Origin: Polyangiaceae bacterium | GTDB taxonomy: Bacteria > Myxococcota_A > Polyangia > Polyangiales > Polyangiaceae | Reading direction: 5' to 3' | Assembly (NCBI GenBank): GCA_029266615.1 | Contig: JAQSWN010000084.1 | Location: 1 to 33,942 of the forward strand | Length of the DNA stretch: 33,942 nucleotides | Shown: one piece after another, positions 23,303-30,575 of the stretch | How the letters are laid out: each line of letters starts with the position of its first letter | Numbering within the stretch: the first letter of the stretch is position 1 | Notes under the pieces: generated by a model | What the model saw: only the letters and a program-made list of their open reading frames with translations | What the model was told of the DNA's origin: nothing | The model's database searches: none | Position numbers and translations under genes: made by a program

Positions 23303-25585
23303 CTAACGCTCGGCGCGTGGCGCCTGGAGCACGTCCGCGATGCGAAGCTGGCCTTGCGGCGAAGGTGTTACGCCGGGCTTCGTGGACACGCGCTGCGGCG
23401 GAGGCTGATACTTGCGCCACCAGGCGTGCGCGCGCTCTTCGGTCCAAACGTCTTCCGGCGCGAGCTCCTTTTCGGCTTGGAGCAGGCGCCGGAGCAGGTC
23501 GCGCGCGTCGAGAGGGCGGTCGTTCGGAGCCTTGGCCAGGCACGCCAAGATGCACTGCTTGAGGCCGTCCGGAACCGGGCTCAAGCAATATCGCTCGAGT
23601 GGCGCCGGCGGCTCGTTGATGTGGGCTATCAGCAGCATCATCGGGGTGTTCTTCACGAACACCAGCCGCCCCGCGAGTAGCCAGTACGCGACGCAGCCGA
23701 GCGCGTACAAATCTGCGCGCCCGTCCACCTCGTGCCCCAGCGCTTGCTCGGGCGCCATGAACTCCGGCGTTCCCATCACGCTGCCGGCGCGGGTGAGCTT
23801 GTCCGAGCCGGTATCGATTCCGGCCGCGGCGGTCGTCTCCAGCACGGCTCGCGTGCTGAGCGGGGCCGCGCTCGCGTCGTCGTTGAGGGTGCGAACCAGG
23901 CCGAAATCTAGGACTTTGACCACATCCACCTCGTCCGCGGCCCGGCACACGAACAAGTTTGCGGGCTTGATGTCCCGGTGAACGAGCCCCACGTCATGCG
24001 CTTCCGCCAGGGAGCGGCAGGCCTGCACCATCAACTGCAGCACACGCCCCGGCGGCTGCGCGCCGTAGCGAACCACCAAGCTCTCCAGGTCCAAGCCCTC
24101 CAAGAGCTCCATCACGTAGAAGAAGGTACCGTCGTCCGCGACGCCGTAGTCGAACAGCTCGATGGTGTTGCGGGAGCGGAGCGCGGCGAGCGTCTGCGCT
24201 TCGCGGCGGAAGCGTTCCTGAGCGTCACCGGCGTCGGCGCCGCTATCCATGCGAATGAGCTTGATGGCGGCTTGTCGCGCGAGCAGCCGGTGCTCCGCGC
24301 GCCACACCTCGCCCATGCCGCCTTTCCCAAGACGCTTCACCAAGCGGTAACTGCCGAGCTCGCGCACCTCTTGGTTGGCGCGCTTCGCTTCGGCGCGCGC
24401 CTCTGCGGCTTCGCGCCGCACCCGCACGACGAGGCGCGCGAACGCGACCGACACCGCGAGCGCGAGCAGCACCGCCACTGCCGCGATCCCGAAGCTGCGA
24501 CGCCCGTAAACGTGAAGGCTTTCGAAGAAGACGCGCTCCGGCACCAGGTAGGCGACGCTCCAGTCCAGCTCCGGGTCTTCGGTTACTTGCGCGAGCGCGG
24601 CGAGCTGCGGCACTCCCTGAACGTCGAAAGTGAGGGGTCCGCGCTGGGCCCGGTCTCGGGAGCGCAACGCCGCGAAGAACGAATCCAGGAGCGGCTCTCT
24701 CAAATCACTGAACGAGAGTACGCTCTGGCGAGCTGGAAGGGCGGCGATGCGTGCCTCGGCTTGTGGGTACGCGAGCAGCGTGCCGGAGCGAGTGAAGAGG
24801 AGCGTGCGCATGTCGGGCAGCTCACCCGCGCGCATCAGCCGGGACAGCGCGTTCACGTCGAAGTCCACCGTCAGCACGGCGTGCAGGCGCCGCTCGCTCC
24901 CGACCTGCAGGTAGACGGGCGCGGTGCGCGTGATGCCGGTGTAGTGGGTGCGATAGAAGGTGTACGGCTTGGTCCAAACTCGCGTGCGCGCGGCCGCCGC
25001 GCCTTGGTAAAACTCGCGCTGGCGGGGGTCGTAGGCGGACGCCTCCTCTTTCCACAGCGTGAGCGCTCCGTGTCCTTGGTAGTCGTAGCGCCGTACGCGC
25101 GTACCGGCGGCGCTCACGCGGCTGTCTTGAAATCTAACGACGCCGTCCGTGTCGATTTGCGTCCCTTGGAAGGTGCCGTCCGGGAAGCTGATGCTGACGA
25201 ACGCGACGCCAGCGCGCCCCTGCATGAGGTCCAACATCACCGCTGCGGCTGGCTCGAGCGGCCGATCGGGACCGTGCGTCAGCGTAAAGTCGGAGAGGCG
25301 ATCGAGGATGGGGTCCGCGGAGTCGAGCGCGCCGCGCAGGTGTGTGGCGACGAGGCTCGCCTGCTCCGCAAGGCGCCGTTGGCCGAGCGCCAAGTTGCTC
25401 ACCTTCAGTGCGCGCTGCCCGACCAACGCCAGAAACAAACCCACCGCCAGCACGATGCCAGGAAAGACGATGAGGATGCCGAACGGCGAAGCCAGCGCGC
25501 GAGCGACCACGAAGGCTTGGCTCTCGCCCCGCGTGGGGGCGCTCGCGCGCGGCAGCTCCTTCTTGGCGATCCGAGGCGCCGTCAT
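23303..25585 (-). CDS. Membrane Ser/Thr kinase with N-terminal dCache sensor
   Basis: A 760-residue protein. The first membrane segment is at about 33-55, an extracytoplasmic sensor at about 60-355, the second segment at about 366-388, then a charged coiled-coil linker (389-412) and a kinase at about 413-700. The sensor resembles dCache domains: DPRQREFYQGA (186-196) and TKPYTFYRTHYTGITRTAPV (205-224) are family signatures. Kinase features are LGKGGMGEVW (419-428), K442, HRDIKPAN (536-543), DFG (560-562) and GTPEFMAPEQA (605-615). Most bacterial receptor kinases of this class have the kinase N-terminal and the sensor outside; here the order is reversed, as in histidine kinases. It probably senses a small extracellular ligand. 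Pirin is divergent, 54 bp away. Confidence 0.93.
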   Translation of the reverse strand: MTAPRIAKKELPRASAPTRGESQAFVVARALASPFGILIVFPGIVLAVGLFLALVGQRALKVSNLALGQRRLAEQASLVATHLRGALDSADPILDRLSDFTLTHGPDRPLEPAAAVMLDLMQGRAGVAFVSISFPDGTFQGTQIDTDGVVRFQDSRVSAAGTRVRRYDYQGHGALTLWKEEASAYDPRQREFYQGAAAARTRVWTKPYTFYRTHYTGITRTAPVYLQVGSERRLHAVLTVDFDVNALSRLMRAGELPDMRTLLFTRSGTLLAYPQAEARIAALPARQSVLSFSDLREPLLDSFFAALRSRDRAQRGPLTFDVQGVPQLAALAQVTEDPELDWSVAYLVPERVFFESLHVYGRRSFGIAAVAVLLALAVSVAFARLVVRVRREAAEARAEAKRANQEVRELGSYRLVKRLGKGGMGEVWRAEHRLLARQAAIKLIRMDSGADAGDAQERFRREAQTLAALRSRNTIELFDYGVADDGTFFYVMELLEGLDLESLVVRYGAQPPGRVLQLMVQACRSLAEAHDVGLVHRDIKPANLFVCRAADEVDVVKVLDFGLVRTLNDDASAAPLSTRAVLETTAAAGIDTGSDKLTRAGSVMGTPEFMAPEQALGHEVDGRADLYALGCVAYWLLAGRLVFVKNTPMMLLIAHINEPPAPLERYCLSPVPDGLKQCILACLAKAPNDRPLDARDLLRRLLQAEKELAPEDVWTEERAHAWWRKYQPPPQRVSTKPGVTPSPQGQLRIADVLQAPRAER

Positions 25586-25639
25586 CCCAGCCGGAGATTA
25601 CCCTGCACGCACGCCTGGCGGCTACGCTAGAACTTCACC

Positions 25640-26509
25640 ATGAAGCCAGAGTTGCTGATCGAAGCGCGCGAACGGGACGTCGGGGGTTTCTTCGTACGGC
25701 GCGTGCTTCCAACGGTCAGGCGCAAGCTCGTCGGCCCGTTTATTTTCTACGACCACCTATGTCAGGTGAATTTCCAGCCGGGCCAGGGGCTGGACGTTCG
25801 CCCGCACCCGCACATTGGCCTCGCCACCGTGACTTACCTGTTCGAGGGCGCGTTTCTCCACCGTGACAGCCTCGGGTTCGAGCAGATGATCCGGCCCGGA
25901 GACGTCAATTGGATGATTTCCGGGAGTGGCATCGCCCATTCCGAGCGCACGCCGCCGGAGCTCAAGCTGAGCGGCGGACCACTTCACGGCATCCAATGCT
26001 GGGTGGCGCTCCCACGAGAGCACGAGGAAATCGACCCGAGCTTCGTACACTATCCGGCTGCGACCATCCCGCGCGTGCACCGCCCCGGGGTCGAGCTGTG
26101 CGTCGTCGCCGGAAGCGCGTACGGGCAGACGTCACCAGTGCGGGTGCTTTCGCCCACGCTGTACGTCAACGCGCGGCTAGAGCCTGGCGCCGTGCTCCCG
26201 GTCGACGACCAGCACGAGGAGCGCGCCGTCTACGTGGCCGCCGGCGCCGTGTCGCTCCAGGGCGACGACGCCGTCTACGGTGAGGGCAACTTGCTGATCT
26301 TGCCGGCCGGTTCCGCGGTGCTGCAGAGCCGGGACGGAGCGAACGTCATGCTGCTCGGGGGGGCGCCTCTCGCCGGTGAGCGCCACATTTTCTGGAACTT
26401 CGTTTCGAGCTCGCCGGAGCGCATCGAGCGCGCCAAGCGAGACTGGAGCGAAGGACGCTTCGGCAAAGTGGTGGGTGACGAACAAGAGCACATCCCGCTG
26501 CCCACCTAA
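25640..26509 (+). CDS. Pirin family protein
   Basis: A 289-residue bicupin. The metal ligands expected of pirins are present: H56-P-H58 in VRPHPHIGLATVTYLFEG and H100-S-E102 after SGSGIAHSE. The second cupin runs from about 150 to 250 (PVRVLSPTLYVNARLEPGAVLPV). The length matches the family. Some pirins are quercetinases, others interact with transcription factors or with enzymes such as pyruvate dehydrogenase. The context gives no further hint. The ATG at 25640 has no clear ribosome-binding site. The stop overlaps the convergent HNH gene by 4 bp. Confidence 0.95.
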   Translation: MKPELLIEARERDVGGFFVRRVLPTVRRKLVGPFIFYDHLCQVNFQPGQGLDVRPHPHIGLATVTYLFEGAFLHRDSLGFEQMIRPGDVNWMISGSGIAHSERTPPELKLSGGPLHGIQCWVALPREHEEIDPSFVHYPAATIPRVHRPGVELCVVAGSAYGQTSPVRVLSPTLYVNARLEPGAVLPVDDQHEERAVYVAAGAVSLQGDDAVYGEGNLLILPAGSAVLQSRDGANVMLLGGAPLAGERHIFWNFVSSSPERIERAKRDWSEGRFGKVVGDEQEHIPLPT

Positions 26510-27030
26510 GCCGCACGAATCTTGCCGCGACGCATGGCGAGCGCACGCGTTGCCTCTTTATGGCACGCCCAGCACAGCGTTCGCAGGTTCGACAAATCAC
26601 AAGAGCCGCCCCCCTCCACTACCGGCACGATGTGATCGACCTCCCAAAACCGTCGGCGGCGCACAAAGTGCGCCGGTAGCCCGAGCTCTTGGAGGCGCCG
26701 CGAACGGAGCGCGCGCTTGGTGACGCGAATCTTACGCATCAGCGCGTCGCAGTCACGCTGGCACAGCACGCAGACGCCCTTGTCCCGAGCGTGTACGTGC
26801 TCGGCGGCGAACTCGGGTTGGGTGCGGATCTTCCACTTTACGACGCAGTCTTCGGAGCAGAAGGTGCGGCGTCCGCTTCCTTTCGGAATCTCCGTTTGGC
26901 ACTTGCGGCACAGAGGGCGGCCTTGCGGGCCGCGCGGCAGCTCCTTGGGGTCGACCCATCCCCCCGCCTGTCTGCGAGGGGGGCAGCTCAGCGGAGCTTC
27001 TATCTCGAAGTCGTCACGGTCGTCGGGCAC
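26506..27030 (-). CDS. HNH endonuclease with zinc-binding N-terminal module
   Basis: A 174-residue protein with a GTG start. Two zinc-type Cys groups occur before the nuclease: C41-x2-C44 and C58-x3-C62 (RRTFCSEDCVVKW), then C87-x2-C90 in ARDKGVCVLCQRD. The nuclease centre is D132-H133-IVPVVEGGG, N148 in LSNLRTLC, and C153-x2-C156-H157. This layout resembles the small HNH family that also occurs as the nuclease part of ZRANB3-like proteins. No restriction or phage gene adjoins it. A DNA repair role is plausible but unproven. The end overlaps the pirin gene in convergent orientation. Confidence 0.9.
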   Translation of the reverse strand: MPDDRDDFEIEAPLSCPPRRQAGGWVDPKELPRGPQGRPLCRKCQTEIPKGSGRRTFCSEDCVVKWKIRTQPEFAAEHVHARDKGVCVLCQRDCDALMRKIRVTKRALRSRRLQELGLPAHFVRRRRFWEVDHIVPVVEGGGSCDLSNLRTLCWACHKEATRALAMRRGKIRAA

Positions 27031-27107
27031 GCCGTTCGACCTAGAAAGACCACGCAGGATGGGCCAAGTTCTCTGCGCATCGCGTCCAGCGGCGCTAATC
27101 TGAGACG

Positions 27108-27926
27108 GTGAGCCGCGCGCGTCCCTTCTACTTTCCGGTCCGAGCGGAGCCGCTGCGCATGCAGGCGGGCTTGTTTCGCTTCGGTACGGACTTCGGTAAC
27201 TTCGAGCTCGATAGCCAATTTCTGCCCCGGGACGAGCAGCATGCCCGGTACACGGCCGAGAAGCGCCGCGTCCTCGGCGCCCACGCCGGTCGCATGTCCG
27301 TGGCCGCCGTCACCGAGAGCGACCACGCGGCGCTGGAGGCGGCCCGGCAGTTCTTGATTCAGACCGCGCAGCGAGAGGGCCACCCGGATTGGTCGGGCCT
27401 TTCGTTCTTGGAGCTAGGAGCGGAGTTGGCCGAAGACTTCGTGGTGCTGACGCGTGAGGATCGCGCGGTGCTCGTGCACGTCTGCTTCCCGAGCGGCTGG
27501 CGCCCGGAGGCGGTGCTGGGGCGGAGCTTCGTTGGTATTCACCGTCACGTGCCGGCATTCGGTGCGGTCCTAGGCAAGGCCTCCGCCTTGGTGGAGGCGA
27601 TGCTATCTCGCGGCCCCTATGTCCGATTCGTCTGGACCATCTCCGCGGACGACCAACTCGACCATCACCCTGACGAAGGAGGGCGCGCTGCTTGGACCGA
27701 CGACACGCCGCGCGGTTTCCTGCGCGTGGAGCGGCAAATCACGGTGCCGCTCTCCGCGGGCGCCGCGAGCCTGTTTTTGATCCGCACCTACCTTTACGAG
27801 TTCCGAGAGCTAACGCTCGCTCAGCGAGCGACGCTGGCCTCCGCGCTTTCACAAATGCCCCCGGAAGTTGCCGCGTATAAGCAGCTCACGGGCGCCATCC
27901 CGCGGGCGCTCTCCCTTTTGAAGTGA
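27108..27926 (+). CDS. DUF3445 (haem-dependent oxidative N-demethylase alpha-like) protein
   Basis: A 272-residue protein starting at GTG. Landmarks of the family are CFPSGWRPEAVLGRSFVGIH (125-144) and the late block RGFLRVERQITVPLSAGA followed by LFLIRTYLYEF (201-235). Some members form the alpha subunit of haem-dependent oxidative N-demethylases that act on dimethylamine. The other subunits are not encoded nearby, so the partner and substrate are unknown here. No signal peptide is present. The gene stands between two genes of the opposite orientation. Confidence 0.88.
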   Translation: MSRARPFYFPVRAEPLRMQAGLFRFGTDFGNFELDSQFLPRDEQHARYTAEKRRVLGAHAGRMSVAAVTESDHAALEAARQFLIQTAQREGHPDWSGLSFLELGAELAEDFVVLTREDRAVLVHVCFPSGWRPEAVLGRSFVGIHRHVPAFGAVLGKASALVEAMLSRGPYVRFVWTISADDQLDHHPDEGGRAAWTDDTPRGFLRVERQITVPLSAGAASLFLIRTYLYEFRELTLAQRATLASALSQMPPEVAAYKQLTGAIPRALSLLK

Positions 27927-27957
27927 ATCGGACGAGACGCCTCGATAGGTGCTTGGC

Positions 27958-28965
27958 TCACAAGAGCCAGCTGCCGACCGCGCGTAGCGAGAGCAGCATG
28001 CCGACGGGCCACGACTCGTAAGCGGTACCCAGGTTGTCGATGGCGAAGTCGCTCTGCCGCACGGGGAGCAGGACGGTCGCTCCGAGCTCCACTCCAACGG
28101 GTGAGGCGGCCGTCGAAAGCGAGAGCTCCAGCGGCACCGCCAGCCAGGCGCGCTTGACGACGTCGCTCCGCGTGTAGCCGCGGGCCTCCACCCGCAGCAG
28201 GCCGGCGTAGATGCCGGTGCACAGCTCGAAGCGCAGCTCTCGCCGGTGGAGCGCGGCGTAGCAAGTCCGCGCCACACCGCTCAGCAGCGTCTCGCGTAGC
28301 TGACCCGGCGCGAGGTCGACCTTTTGCGTGGGCATCCACAGCACGCCCACGCCGGTGTGGAAGCGATTCACGAACAGCCCTGCATCGGCCAGCGCCGCGG
28401 GGGCTGCGGTTTGCACCACTCCGAACAGCCCCGCTCCCCCGAACGAGAGCGCCATCCGCACCGTGCTTCGCGGCTCGGGAGGCGCGCGCCAAGGCAGTGT
28501 CGGCGGGGGGGGCATGGGAGCAGCGGGCGGCTCCGGTTCGGGCTCTCGATCGTGCTCTTCGACCGTGAGGTCGTGCGCGTCCGAATCGAGCAGGAGCGCC
28601 ACTGTGAGCGCGGTCGCTTGCTCCAGCGACGCGCACGTCTGACCGCGATCTCTGAGTACCCGCACGCTACCGGCGCCGCCCATGCGAATGGCGGCGCGGT
28701 ACACGCCGCCCTCGCGACTGAACGTGACATGGTAGGCGCTTTGCGCACCTGTCGCCGACTGTCCGCGCAGCCGCGCGACGTGCTCCGAAAGCTCGGCGGT
28801 GTCCGGGCAGGCTTCGGCGCCCTGTTCGCGCGTGACGCTGAGGCTCGGGGTCGGCGCCGTATCGTCTCGAGTTGATGCGTCGCTCGCTTGCGCTCGCGCG
28901 AGATTCGCGCGTGTCAGCCCGGCGAGCAGGTACACCGCGGTTAGGAGCGCGAAAACCGAGCGCAT
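27958..28965 (-). CDS. Exported, probably outer-membrane protein, unknown family
   Basis: A 335-residue protein with a signal peptide (LLTAVYLLAGLTRANLARA). An N-terminal domain of about 110 residues (two Cys, C53 and C111, possibly a disulphide) precedes a Pro/Glu-rich linker (DREPEPEPPAAPMPPPPTL, 138-156). From about 170 to the end, alternating hydrophobic and polar strands (VRMALSFGGAGLFGV, FNRFHTGVGVLW-like and VPLELSLS) suggest a small beta barrel. The pattern is common in myxobacterial outer-membrane proteins, but I recognise no family. The gene is divergent from the ECF sigma gene, which often signals a regulator-target or regulator-sensor pair. Confidence 0.75.
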   Translation of the reverse strand: MRSVFALLTAVYLLAGLTRANLARAQASDASTRDDTAPTPSLSVTREQGAEACPDTAELSEHVARLRGQSATGAQSAYHVTFSREGGVYRAAIRMGGAGSVRVLRDRGQTCASLEQATALTVALLLDSDAHDLTVEEHDREPEPEPPAAPMPPPPTLPWRAPPEPRSTVRMALSFGGAGLFGVVQTAAPAALADAGLFVNRFHTGVGVLWMPTQKVDLAPGQLRETLLSGVARTCYAALHRRELRFELCTGIYAGLLRVEARGYTRSDVVKRAWLAVPLELSLSTAASPVGVELGATVLLPVRQSDFAIDNLGTAYESWPVGMLLSLRAVGSWLL

Positions 28966-28984
28966 TCGCGCCGCCGAGACTACC

Positions 28985-29026
28985 CGCGCCGAGGCGCGTT
29001 GCGCGACTCTTAGAAGGGATTTTTTT
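28985..29026. promoter_or_regulatory. Hairpin and T7 tract between divergent OMP and sigma genes
   Basis: CGCGCC (28985-28990) and GGCGCG (28993-28998) can pair with a GA loop, and a run of seven T follows at 29020-29026, 21 bases later. The spacing is too wide for an intrinsic terminator. The run could act as an AT-rich promoter element for the divergent gene at 28965. Supported only by sequence appearance. Confidence 0.25.
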
Positions 29027-29152
29027 GTGATCGTTGGCGCGCGGCGTCCCCACTACCTAGACGAGTGGTATCGTCGAACGAAAGGCACCCTTCTCGAGCT
29101 TTCGCCCCGCCCTCCGCAAGCGGGCGCGGAAACCGCAGGTCTTTTCCTGGGC

Positions 29153-29695
29153 ATGAGCACCCCCCACCCCGACTTTCGAGCCATTTATGAGGCTCATTTC
29201 AATTTCGTTTGGTGCGGGCTGCGTCGCCTCGGCGTGCGCGAGGCGGACGTGCTCGATCAGGCGCAGAAGGTGTTCCTAACGGCTCATTTCAAGCTGGCCG
29301 AGTTCGAGGGCCGGTCCCAAATCACGACGTGGCTTTTCGGGATCTGCCAGCGCGTCGCCAGTGACTACCGTCGCTCCGCGCTCGTTCGGCGAGAGGTGAC
29401 GACAGACGCTGCAGAGATGGACCTCTACGGAGGCTCCCACGACGACCTGGCTGAAGGCGCAGAGTCGCGTCAAAGGGCGCAAGCTGCGGAAGCGATTTTG
29501 AACAAGCTGCCGGAGCCGCAGCGGGTAGTCTTCGTCCTGTTCGAGCTGGAAGAGATGAGCGGTCAGGACATCGCACAGCTGCTGGGTATCTCGGTCGGGA
29601 CCGTCCGTTCCCGGTTGCGCTTGGCTCGAGAAGCCTTTTCGCGCGAGGTGAAGCGGCTCGCGGTGGCTCAAGGCGGCCGGAAGGAGGCCGTATGA
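29153..29695 (+). CDS. ECF sigma factor
   Basis: A 180-residue sigma-70-like factor; the ATG at 29153 is set by the family start (STPHPDFRAIYEAHFNFVW). An upstream frame of over 100 codons has no sigma homology. Region 2 is FEGRSQITTWLFGICQRVASDYRR (50-73). Region 4 is PEPQRVVFVLFELEEMSG and QDIAQLLGISVGTVRSRLRLARE (115-155). The stop overlaps the TPR gene by 4 bp (ATGA), so the two are co-translated, which fits a sigma/anti-sigma pair. The divergent outer-membrane gene may be a target. Confidence 0.93.
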   Translation: MSTPHPDFRAIYEAHFNFVWCGLRRLGVREADVLDQAQKVFLTAHFKLAEFEGRSQITTWLFGICQRVASDYRRSALVRREVTTDAAEMDLYGGSHDDLAEGAESRQRAQAAEAILNKLPEPQRVVFVLFELEEMSGQDIAQLLGISVGTVRSRLRLAREAFSREVKRLAVAQGGRKEAV

Positions 29696-30414
29696 GCGGC
29701 GATCCGGAGCGCCTGCTCAGCGTGAGCAGCGGCGCGGATCCTCTCGAGCGAGAGCTGCTGGACAGCGTGCGGCGCGTCGGCCCGCCCAGCGGCGCGAAGG
29801 ACGAAGCGTGGCGCGGGATCGCCGCCCAAATCGCCGTCGTCAGCGCGGTGGCCGCGGCCGCAGGCTCGACCGCGGCGGCCAGCAAGGCGGCTTCGGGCGT
29901 GGGCAGCTGGGCCGTCGCAGCGAAGGTGGCGGTGGTGGCGCTCGGCGGTAGCCTCGCGCTCGGTGGTGGGTACTTGGCGTTGCGCGCTCCAGACGCGTCT
30001 CCGAGCGTCGTACCCGGTCCCGTCGTGGCGCCGCCGAAAGCCCAAGTACGGCCGGTCCCAGAGGCGGAGTTGCCGCAGGAGCCGCTTGCGCCGCTCGAGG
30101 CGCCACACGCGGAGGAGGCACCCAGCCGCAAGCTCGAGCCGCGCCGCTTGGACCTGCTGAAAGCGGAGAGCGCGCTGCTCATGCAAGCGCGCGCCGAGCT
30201 CCGTGCGGGCAACCCCGCGGCCGCGCAGTCCGCGCTGGAAAAGCTTCAGACTCAGTTTCCCCAGGGCATGCTCTCCCAAGAACGAGAGGTGCTCGCGATC
30301 GAGGTGCTGCACGCGCGCGGCAACGTGGATGGCGCGCGGCGCCGGGCCAAGGCTTTCATCAAGGCCTACCCGAAGAGCCCGCACAGCCAAAAGCTCTCGC
30401 GCTTCGTGGAGTAG
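29692..30414 (+). CDS. Membrane protein with C-terminal TPR-like region, likely anti-sigma partner
   Basis: A 240-residue protein translationally coupled to the sigma gene (ATGA). Residues 1-60 are cytoplasmic by prediction (LERELLDSVRRVGPPSGAKD) and could be the sigma-binding part, but no zinc-binding anti-sigma motif is visible. A hydrophobic segment lies at about 78-100 (WAVAAKVAVVALGGSLALGG), then a Pro/Ala-rich linker, then two TPR-like helical pairs at about 155-235 (LLMQARAELRAGNPAAAQSA and LAIEVLHARGNVDGARRRAKAF), likely periplasmic. The role is inferred from position and layout. Confidence 0.75.
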   Translation: MSGDPERLLSVSSGADPLERELLDSVRRVGPPSGAKDEAWRGIAAQIAVVSAVAAAAGSTAAASKAASGVGSWAVAAKVAVVALGGSLALGGGYLALRAPDASPSVVPGPVVAPPKAQVRPVPEAELPQEPLAPLEAPHAEEAPSRKLEPRRLDLLKAESALLMQARAELRAGNPAAAQSALEKLQTQFPQGMLSQEREVLAIEVLHARGNVDGARRRAKAFIKAYPKSPHSQKLSRFVE

Positions 30415-30575
30415 CGGTGCTCGCGGCGCAGGTGCGCCCACATCGCCCGACTTCCAGTACTCCGCGGAGTGATGAAGCGCGGGTGTCAGCCATCTTTCGG
30501 TGATCGCGGACGGCGTGGTTCACCACGAACCGAGGAGAGCGGCGACCGCGCGTCTCGGCCGAAAGAACTACATCG
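30415..30575. promoter_or_regulatory. Intergenic palindromes upstream of the DUF1592 gene
   Basis: ACTCCGCGGAGT at 30459-30470 is a perfect 12-bp palindrome. CGTGG-TTCA-CCACG (30514-30527) can form a short hairpin. Either could be a regulator site or the end of the sigma operon transcript. No standard promoter is evident. Confidence 0.4.

Noticed and set aside
23978-25630. A 550-codon open frame on the plus strand opposite the dCache kinase
   Set aside because: It mirrors the kinase codons in a GC-rich genome, has no recognisable domain, and the opposite strand encodes clear kinase and sensor motifs.
28799-29152. In-frame upstream extension of the ECF sigma gene
   Set aside because: The extra 118 residues have no sigma homology and overlap the 5' part of the divergent gene; ATG 29153 fits the family start.
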